Source: 66-474 sp035281745 (GTDB taxonomy: Bacteria > Pseudomonadota > Gammaproteobacteria > Xanthomonadales > Rhodanobacteraceae). From it: DNA of 64,000 nt. Below the pieces are notes generated by a model that saw only the letters and a program-made list of their open reading frames with translations, was not told where the DNA came from and did no database searches. Below, one piece after another: positions 57,294-64,000 of the stretch. Numbering within the stretch: position 1 is the first letter of the stretch; each line of letters starts with the position of its first letter. The position numbers were made by a program, and so were the translations under genes. The DNA is taken from the NCBI GenBank assembly GCA_035281745.1, contig DATEDI010000014.1, positions 1 to 64,000 of the forward strand. The letters run 5' to 3'.

Positions 57294-58265
57294 ATGTCAT
57301 CGATCCCCGCCACCATTGGACCTGTAGAAACCGATCGCCGCAGCCTTCGCGACGCGCGCCACGACACGTGGTTCCGCCGGCTGCTGAAGCTGTGCGCGCT
57401 GCTGGTGCTGGCGGCGCTGCTTGGTGCCGCGCTCTCTACCTTGTGGGGCGGCCGCGAGGTGCTGTTCGGGCAGGGCCTGCACTTCCTCACCAGCACCGAA
57501 TGGAACCCGGTCACCGACACCTATGGCGCGTGGGCGCCGATCTTCGGCACCTTGGTGACGTCGGCGATCGCGCTCATCCTTGCGGTACCGCTGAGCTTCG
57601 GCATCGCGCTGTTCCTCACCGAGATCGCGCCAACCTGGCTGCGCGGTCCGGTCGCCACCGCCATCGAGCTGCTCGCCAGCATCCCGTCGATCATTTACGG
57701 CATGTGGGGCCTGTTCGTGTTCGTGCCTTTCATGGCGCGCGTCGAACCCGGCCTCTCTGCGACGCTGGGCCGAATCCCGTTGGTCGGAAGCCTGTTTCAG
57801 GGACCGCCGATCGGGCTGGGCCTGCTCACCGCGGGCATCGTGCTGGCGGTGATGATCCTGCCATTCGTCTGCTCGGTGATGCGCGAAGTGTTCCAGACCG
57901 TGCCCAACCGCCTCAAGGAGTCGTCCTATGCGCTGGGTTCCACCACTTGGGAAGTGGTGTGGGACATCGTGCTGCCGTACACGCGCTCGGCGGTGATCGG
58001 CGGCATCTTCCTCGGGCTTGGACGTGCGCTCGGCGAAACCATGGCGGTGACCTTCGTGCTCGGCAACGCCTACAACATCACATCGTCGTTGTTGATGCCC
58101 GGCACTTCGATTTCCTCTTCCATCGCCAACGAATTCAACGAGGCGGTGGGCACGCACCGCTCGGCGCTGATCGCGCTCGGCTTTCTGCTGTTCGTGGTCA
58201 CCTTCGTGGTGCTGCTGATCTCGCGCCTGATGCTGCGTCGGCTGGCGCGGAGGGAGGGCGCGTGA
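57294..58265 (+). CDS. pstC: Phosphate ABC transporter permease PstC
   Basis: A 323-residue permease with six membrane helices. The first is LCALLVLAALLGAALSTLW; the EAA-type coupling loop is KESSYALGSTTWEVVWDIVLPYTRSAVIGGIFLGLGRALGETMAV. It pairs with PstA. It starts 109 bases after pstS, and its stop overlaps the pstA start by one base (TGATG). Confidence 0.97.
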   Translation: MSSIPATIGPVETDRRSLRDARHDTWFRRLLKLCALLVLAALLGAALSTLWGGREVLFGQGLHFLTSTEWNPVTDTYGAWAPIFGTLVTSAIALILAVPLSFGIALFLTEIAPTWLRGPVATAIELLASIPSIIYGMWGLFVFVPFMARVEPGLSATLGRIPLVGSLFQGPPIGLGLLTAGIVLAVMILPFVCSVMREVFQTVPNRLKESSYALGSTTWEVVWDIVLPYTRSAVIGGIFLGLGRALGETMAVTFVLGNAYNITSSLLMPGTSISSSIANEFNEAVGTHRSALIALGFLLFVVTFVVLLISRLMLRRLARREGA

Positions 58266-59134
58266 TGACCATGGATGTCTACGTCCGTCGGGGTGTCGTC
58301 AACGTGGCGGCCATGGTGCTCAGCGGATTTGCCGCGGCGGTGGGCCTCATGTTCCTGATCTGGATCCTGTGGATCACGGTGAAGAACGGCCTCAGCGCCA
58401 TGGACCTCAAGCTGTTCACGAAAATCACCGCGTATGGCGCCGAGGGCGGCCTTTCGAATGCCATCGTCGGAAGCCTGGTGATGGATTTGGTCGCGCTCGC
58501 GATCTGCGCGCCGATCGGCGTGCTGGCCGGCACCTTTCTTGCCGAGTATGCGAATCGTTCGAAGCTGGGCGCCACGATCCGTTTCCTCAACGACATCCTG
58601 CTGTCGGCGCCGTCGATCGTGCTGGGCCTGTTCGTGTATGTGATCGTGGTGCTGCCGATGTCGAACCTCACCCATGGTGCGGTGTCGTTCTCGGGTCTGG
58701 CTGGTGCAATTGCGCTGGCGCTGATCGGCCTGCCGGTGATCGTGCGCACCACCGACGAGATGCTGCAACTGGTGCCGGGCACGCTGCGTGAAGCGGCGTT
58801 GTCGCTGGGCGTTCCGCAATGGAAGCTGACCGTGCAGGTGCTGATGCGTGCGGCCGTGTCCGGCATCGTGACCGGCGTGCTGCTGGCATTGGCACGGCTT
58901 GCCGGCGAAACGGCACCGCTCTTGTTCACGGCCTTCGGCAACAACTTCATGGTTGCCAATCCGCTGGACAAGATGGCGAGCATTCCGGCGGCGATCTACC
59001 AGTACACCAACGATCCCAACCCGGCGCTGCACGCGATCGCCTGGGCCGGCGCGCTGCTGATCACGCTGTTCGTGCTGCTGCTCAGCCTGTCCGCCCGCTG
59101 GTACCTGCATCGTCACAAGGTTGCCCATGACTGA
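58265..59134 (+). CDS. pstA: Phosphate ABC transporter permease PstA
   Basis: A 289-residue permease with six membrane helices and the coupling loop REAALSLGVPQWKLTVQVLMRAAVSGIVTGVLLALARLAGETAPLLF. I used the ATG at 58265 rather than the GTG three bases earlier. Its 3' end overlaps the pstB start by eight bases. Confidence 0.97.
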   Translation: MTMDVYVRRGVVNVAAMVLSGFAAAVGLMFLIWILWITVKNGLSAMDLKLFTKITAYGAEGGLSNAIVGSLVMDLVALAICAPIGVLAGTFLAEYANRSKLGATIRFLNDILLSAPSIVLGLFVYVIVVLPMSNLTHGAVSFSGLAGAIALALIGLPVIVRTTDEMLQLVPGTLREAALSLGVPQWKLTVQVLMRAAVSGIVTGVLLALARLAGETAPLLFTAFGNNFMVANPLDKMASIPAAIYQYTNDPNPALHAIAWAGALLITLFVLLLSLSARWYLHRHKVAHD

Positions 59135-59954
59135 GGACACCGCCTTGCTCAACCCGCCTCCCGCATCCGCGCAGACGGTTGCCGCCGCCATCGTGTCGCC
59201 GCCACCCAAGTTGGCAGTGCGCAACCTCAATTTCCTGTACGGCGATTCCCAGGCGCTGAAAAACATCAGCCTGGACATCCCGGAAAAACAGGTCAGCGCG
59301 ATCATCGGCCCGTCGGGTTGCGGCAAGTCCACCTTGCTGCGCGTGTTCAATCGCATCTACGCGATCTATCCGAATCAGCGTGCGATCGGCGAGGTGCTGC
59401 TGGACGGCGAGAACATCCTCGACACCGGATATCCCGTCCACAAACTTCGCAGCAAGATCGGCATGGTGTTCCAGAAACCGGTGCCTTTCCCGATGACGAT
59501 CTTCGAGAACATCGCCTGGGGCATCCGCCATCACGAGAAACTTTCGAAGGCCGAAATGGAGGGTCGCGTCGAGCAGGCACTGTGCCGCGCGGCATTGTGG
59601 GACGAGGTGAAGGACAAGCTGAAGCGCAGCGCGCTCGGCCTGTCGGGTGGTCAGCAGCAGCGGCTGTGCATCGCGCGCAGCATCGCGTTGAAGCCGGAAG
59701 TGCTGCTGCTGGACGAGCCCACCTCGGCACTCGACCCGATCGCCACCGGCCGCATCGAGCAATTGATCGAAGAGTTGAAGCGCGACTACACGATCATCAT
59801 CGTCACCCACAACATGCAGCAGGCCGCGCGCGTGTCCGATCGCACCGCCTTCATGTACATGGGCGAACTGGTGGAATTCGACGAGACCGAAAAAATCTTT
59901 ACCAAGCCGGCCAAGCGGCAAACGGAAGATTACATTTCAGGAAGGTTTGGATGA
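59127..59954 (+). CDS. pstB: Phosphate ABC transporter ATPase PstB
   Basis: A 275-residue ABC ATPase. Walker A is GPSGCGKST, the Q-loop lies in VFQKPVPFPMTI, the signature is LSGGQQQRLCIARSIAL, and Walker B is VLLLDEPTSALDP, with the H-loop in IVTHNMQQA. An N-terminal 30-residue Pro/Ala-rich extension precedes the core. The ATG at 59127 was preferred over an in-frame TTG two codons earlier. Confidence 0.98.
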   Translation: MTEDTALLNPPPASAQTVAAAIVSPPPKLAVRNLNFLYGDSQALKNISLDIPEKQVSAIIGPSGCGKSTLLRVFNRIYAIYPNQRAIGEVLLDGENILDTGYPVHKLRSKIGMVFQKPVPFPMTIFENIAWGIRHHEKLSKAEMEGRVEQALCRAALWDEVKDKLKRSALGLSGGQQQRLCIARSIALKPEVLLLDEPTSALDPIATGRIEQLIEELKRDYTIIIVTHNMQQAARVSDRTAFMYMGELVEFDETEKIFTKPAKRQTEDYISGRFG

Positions 59955-59955
59955 T

Positions 59956-60090
59956 GCCCCTCTTCCTCCGGGAGAGGCGGCCGTAGGCCACGCGCGTAGC
60001 GCGGGGGCGAGGGTTCGGTGCCACGGCACGTTCCACGCCCACCGAACCCTCATCCGGCCCTGCGGGCCACCTTCTCCCGAAGGGAGAAGG
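59956..60090. repeat. Interspersed repeat, family D (copy 2)
   Basis: CCTCTTCCTCCGGGAGAGGCGG at the left, GCGAGGGTTCGGTG and CACCGAACCCTC inverted in the middle, and CCTTCTCCCGAAGGGAGAAGG at the right. It lies between pstB and phoU, inside the operon, without an obvious terminator. Confidence 0.75.
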
Positions 60091-60109
60091 AAACAACACG
60101 AGCCACGAC

Positions 60110-60814
60110 ATGAACACACAGCCCCATGACCACCTAGTGAAAAGCTACGACGAGGAAATGTCCCGCCTGACCGGCGAAATTGCCGCAATGGGCGAACTCG
60201 CAGCCAAACAACTGGAAGCGGCGATGGACGCGCTGGGCGAGCGCGACAGCAACGCGGCCCAGCGCGTCGCGGACAACGATGACGCGATCGACGATCAGGA
60301 ACGCCGGATCAGCGGCGATGTCTTGCGATTGCTGGCGCTGCGCCAACCGATGGCACGCGACCTGCGCGAGGTCCTCGCCGCGTTGCGGATCGCTTCCGAT
60401 ATCGAGCGCATCGGCGACTACGCCACCAACGTCGCCCGGCGCTCGATGACGCTGAACCTCTCCGCGCCCGTGCCGCTCGTCGGCAGCCTCGCGCCCATGG
60501 CGAGGATGGCCTGCAGGCTGGTGCGGGACGCGATGCGGGCCTACGCCGCGCAGGATGCCAACCTGGCGTATTCCGTATGGGAACGCGATGCCGACCTCGA
60601 TACCCTCTACACCACGCTGTTCCGCGAACTGCTCACCTACATGATGGAGGACCCGCGCAGCATCACGGCCTGCACGCACCTCCTGTTCATCGCCAAGAAC
60701 ATCGAACGCATCGGCGACCACGCAACCAACATCGCCGAGAACATCTGGTTCGTCGTGCGCGGCGAAACGCTCAACGAACCGCGCACCCGGCGCGACATGA
60801 CCTCCGATTCTTAG
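60110..60814 (+). CDS. phoU: Phosphate signalling protein PhoU
   Basis: A 234-residue protein of two three-helix PhoU repeats, each with a metal-binding E/DxxxD pattern: LRIASDIERIGDYATNVARR and LFIAKNIERIGDHATNIAENIWF. PhoU links PstSCAB activity to PhoR and represses the Pho regulon when phosphate is plentiful. It follows pstB after 155 bases that contain a repeat, probably still co-transcribed. Confidence 0.97.
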   Translation: MNTQPHDHLVKSYDEEMSRLTGEIAAMGELAAKQLEAAMDALGERDSNAAQRVADNDDAIDDQERRISGDVLRLLALRQPMARDLREVLAALRIASDIERIGDYATNVARRSMTLNLSAPVPLVGSLAPMARMACRLVRDAMRAYAAQDANLAYSVWERDADLDTLYTTLFRELLTYMMEDPRSITACTHLLFIAKNIERIGDHATNIAENIWFVVRGETLNEPRTRRDMTSDS

Positions 60815-60881
60815 AACCGTCTCGTGCTTGGCGTATGCGTCGGGTTGCGGTAGAACAGTGTTTTCCGACCGCGGCGCCATC

Positions 60882-61385
60882 GTGAAAACCGCTCCTGATG
60901 ATGTGATGTTGTGCCGGAGCGCCGAGCAGGTTGCCGAAACCTTGCGCGCCCATGGCGAAATGCTGGCGACCGCCGAATCCTGCACCGGCGGCTGGATCGC
61001 CAAGGCCTGCACCGATCTGGCCGGCAGTTCCGAGTGGTTCGAATCCGCGGCGGTCACCTACAGCAACCGTGCCAAGCAGGCGCTGCTTGGCGTCACCTCG
61101 GCCACGCTCGAAAAATACGGTGCTGTCAGCCGTGAATGCGCGCTGGAAATGGTGGCGGGCGTGCTGGCGCGGTTCGAGGCGAACGTGGCGGTGGCAGTCA
61201 CTGGTATCGCGGGTCCCGGCGGCGGCACGCAGGAGAAGCCCATCGGCACGGTCTGGGTTGCATGGCAGCGGCGAGGCCACGAAGCGCGGGTGGACGCCTT
61301 CCACTTCGGCGGCGACCGCGATGCCGTGCGACGACAGACCGCCGCCGTGGCGCTGGAGGGAGTACGGAAAATCCTTACGCCATGA
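60882..61385 (+). CDS. pncC: CinA C-terminal-domain protein (PncC-type NMN amidohydrolase)
   Basis: A protein of about 167 residues, the single-domain form of CinA. The family signature MLATAESCTGGWIAKACTD includes the active-site Ser/Cys region, and VAVTGIAGPGGGTQEKPIGTVWVA is the second core motif. It deamidates nicotinamide mononucleotide in NAD recycling. Start uncertain: GTG at 60882, or ATG at 60906. It precedes recA, a common neighbour (cinA-recA-recX). Confidence 0.9.
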   Translation: MKTAPDDVMLCRSAEQVAETLRAHGEMLATAESCTGGWIAKACTDLAGSSEWFESAAVTYSNRAKQALLGVTSATLEKYGAVSRECALEMVAGVLARFEANVAVAVTGIAGPGGGTQEKPIGTVWVAWQRRGHEARVDAFHFGGDRDAVRRQTAAVALEGVRKILTP

Positions 61386-61515
61386 GACGGCTTGCGCCGC
61401 TGTCCGGGAGCGGGTGGTATGAAATAATGGCAACGTCATCGCGATGGTGTGGTCTCAACCCATGAGAACCGCTCCCGCGACACTTCACACAGCACGATCA
61501 ATCGAGGGTTGCACG

Positions 61516-62556
<1,041 letters not shown>

Positions 62557-62579
62557 GGCGGGCGGCTGAGGGCAAGACC

Positions 62580-62975
62580 ATGACGAATCGCTTGGCGTCG
62601 TGCACGTGTGGCCAACTCACCGCGCGCGTCACCGGCGAGCCCGTTCGGATCTCAGTGTGCCATTGCCTCGCCTGCCAGCGTCGCACCGGCAGCATCTTCG
62701 GCGAGCAAGCGAGATTCCCGCGCGACCAGGTCACGACCTCGGGCGCGGCAACGAAATACGTCCGCGTCGGCGATGAAGGCGGTCGAGCAACGTTTCATTT
62801 CTGCCCGACCTGCGGGGCCATCGTGTATTACGAAACCGAGGGGCTCGATGAATTCCTGACGATCCCGGTCGGCGCGTTCGCCGACCCGGACTTTCCGCCT
62901 CCGCGCGTGTCCGTCTACGAGTCGAGAATGCACGGATGGTTGGTCATGCCTCCGGACATCGAACACATCCCGTGA
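62580..62975 (+). CDS. GFA (glutathione-dependent formaldehyde-activating enzyme-like) family protein
   Basis: A 131-residue zinc protein. Cysteine motifs are CTCGQL, CHCLACQRRTGSIF and FCPTCGAIVYYE, matching the GFA fold with structural and catalytic zinc sites. The family name comes from Paracoccus Gfa; most members have no proven activity. It lies between recA (23 bases away) and recX (9 bases away), an unusual insertion in the recA-recX pair. A GAGGG site precedes the ATG. Confidence 0.9.
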   Translation: MTNRLASCTCGQLTARVTGEPVRISVCHCLACQRRTGSIFGEQARFPRDQVTTSGAATKYVRVGDEGGRATFHFCPTCGAIVYYETEGLDEFLTIPVGAFADPDFPPPRVSVYESRMHGWLVMPPDIEHIP

Positions 62976-62984
62976 CGCGCGGCG

Positions 62985-63479
62985 ATGCGAACGAGACGCG
63001 GACGAAATCCGGACCAAGGCACACGTGATCGCGATGCTTACGATCGCGCGCTCGGCATGCTGGCGCGCCGCGAGTTTTCGCAACGCGAATTGCGTACGCG
63101 GCTGGAGCATGCCGGGTGCGACGAAGCCGAATCCGAAACGGCCCTCAAAAAACTGCGCGAACAGGACTATCAGAACGACGCGCGTTTCGGTGAAATGATC
63201 GTGCGGGCGCGGGTGGGACAGGGCTACGGACCCGCCCGCATCCAGGCCGAGTTGCGCTCGCACGGCCTGGGCGATGCCGCGATCCGCGCACTGCTGGATG
63301 CTGCGGACGCCGATTGGGACGCCTTGGCGAGGGCGCAACTCCGCAAGAAGTACGGCAGCAAGCCCGCCGCCGATCACGCCGAACGCGGCAAGCGCGCGGC
63401 CTTCCTCTTGCGTCGCGGTTTCAGTGCCGCCACAGTTAGAATCGTCACCCATTCCGAGGTTGGCGACTCCGGCATTTGA
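62985..63479 (+). CDS. recX: RecA regulatory protein RecX
   Basis: A 164-residue helical-repeat protein. Typical segments are DRALGMLARREFSQRELRTRLEHAGCDEAESETALKKLREQDYQND, then RVGQGYGPARIQAELRSHGLGDAAIRALL, and ARAQLRKKYG. RecX caps and inhibits RecA filaments. It starts nine bases after the GFA gene, so it is probably transcribed from the recA promoter. Confidence 0.95.
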   Translation: MRTRRGRNPDQGTRDRDAYDRALGMLARREFSQRELRTRLEHAGCDEAESETALKKLREQDYQNDARFGEMIVRARVGQGYGPARIQAELRSHGLGDAAIRALLDAADADWDALARAQLRKKYGSKPAADHAERGKRAAFLLRRGFSAATVRIVTHSEVGDSGI

Positions 63480-63556
63480 CGTTCCGTCATGGCTTTGGCG
63501 GGCTGGCCGGTGCGCCGCCTTGACTCGCCACCACCTGAGCTTTCCGACGCAACCGC

Positions 63557-64000
63557 ATGAAAACTGCAGAGATTCGCGCACGCTTCCTCGAGTTCTTCAA
63601 GGATCGCGGCCACACCATCGTGCCTTCCGCGCCGCTGGTGCCGGCCAACGATCCGACGTTGCTGTTCACCAATTCGGGGATGGTGCAATTCAAGAACGTG
63701 TTCCTCGGCAGCGAAAAACTGCCGTACGTGCGCGCGGCGGACGTGCAGCGTTGCCTTCGCGCCGGCGGCAAGCACAACGACTTGGATTCGGTCGGTTACA
63801 CCGCGCGCCATCACACCTTTTTCGAGATGCTGGGCAACTGGTCGTTCGGCGATTACTTCAAGAAGGAAGCGATCGAGTGGGCATGGGATCTGCTGACGAA
63901 GACTTTCGGATTGCCGCCCGAAAAATTGTGGGTGACCGTCTATCACACGGACGACGAGGCATTCGGCATCTGGAAGGATGGGGTCGGCGTGCCGGCCGAG
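63557..64000 (+). CDS. alaS: Alanyl-tRNA synthetase (5' part, runs off the window)
   Basis: The first 148 codons of AlaRS. It begins MKTAEIRARFLEFFKDRGHTIVPSAPLVP, with class II motif 1 region LLFTNSGMVQFKNVFLG and motif 2 YTARHHTFFEMLGNWSFGDYFKKEAI. The rest lies beyond position 64000. recA-recX-alaS is a conserved order in gammaproteobacteria. The ATG at 63557 has only a weak ribosome site. Confidence 0.97.
   Translation, partial: MKTAEIRARFLEFFKDRGHTIVPSAPLVPANDPTLLFTNSGMVQFKNVFLGSEKLPYVRAADVQRCLRAGGKHNDLDSVGYTARHHTFFEMLGNWSFGDYFKKEAIEWAWDLLTKTFGLPPEKLWVTVYHTDDEAFGIWKDGVGVPAE

Noticed and set aside
61386..61515. LexA (SOS) box before recA
   Set aside because: I looked for CTGT-N8-ACAG and TTAG/CTAA-type palindromes and saw none that is convincing; a lineage-specific box cannot be excluded.

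Overview
The window is chromosomal DNA from a high-GC gammaproteobacterium. The best guess is the Xanthomonadales/Lysobacterales, probably a Rhodanobacteraceae-like genus. This rests on gene content and order: ffh-rpsP-rimM-trmD-rplS, lon-hupB-tRNA-ppiD, recA followed shortly by recX and alaS, a 180-kDa-type NAD-glutamate dehydrogenase, a FimX-like type IV pilus regulator, and many short palindromic intergenic repeats. The assignment is inference from synteny and protein style, not from a database search. I see no insertion sequence, prophage, CRISPR array, rRNA or riboswitch.

Layout. 1-2.7 kb: three small exported proteins (DJ-1/PfpI-like, trypsin-like protease, NTF2-like). 2.7-6.3 kb: the SRP/ribosome operon, closed by a strong terminator. 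6.3-12 kb: an aldo/keto reductase and an RND efflux pair (adaptor plus pump, no outer-membrane channel). 12-17 kb: NAD-GDH. 17.3-22.4 kb: the most unusual block, with a stand-alone ThiF/E1-like adenylyltransferase, a PEP-CTERM surface protein behind a near-perfect sigma-54 promoter, a nitroreductase-like protein and a FeeM-type N-acyltransferase, separated by long AT-richer regulatory gaps. 22.5-27.3 kb: NAD kinase, FimX-like protein, EpmB and its target EF-P. 27.5-32.3 kb: a tightly overlapping operon (deaminase, YciI, UbiG, MupP/Gph-like phosphatase, a catalytically degenerate squalene-synthase-fold protein, FolE2). 32.3-41.3 kb: dihydroorotase and YidD, a DksA-like protein with a histone-H1-like tail, Lon, HU, tRNA-Val, PpiD and a small secreted protein. 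41.6-49.3 kb: PhbB, GluQRS, an OPT transporter, HtpG, a small L7/L12-like membrane protein, Hsp15 and a response regulator. 49.3-60.8 kb: MutS, then a complete phosphate-starvation regulon (phoB-phoR, a phosphate-porin-like gene, pstS-pstC-pstA-pstB-phoU) with recognisable Pho boxes. 60.9-64 kb: PncC/CinA-like, recA, a GFA-family protein, recX and the 5' part of alaS.

How genes work together. The phosphate block is self-contained: PhoR (here without membrane segments) and PhoB sense and act, PhoB boxes sit before phoB and between the porin gene and pstS, and PstSCAB-PhoU import and signal. EpmB modifies EF-P, encoded divergently beside it. The 17.3-22.4 kb block is the best candidate for a poorly described system: an adenylating enzyme, a flavin-fold enzyme and a fatty-acyl transferase clustered with an exosortase substrate suggest a small lipid- or amino-acid-derived product linked to cell-surface or exopolysaccharide physiology. 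That last statement is inference only.
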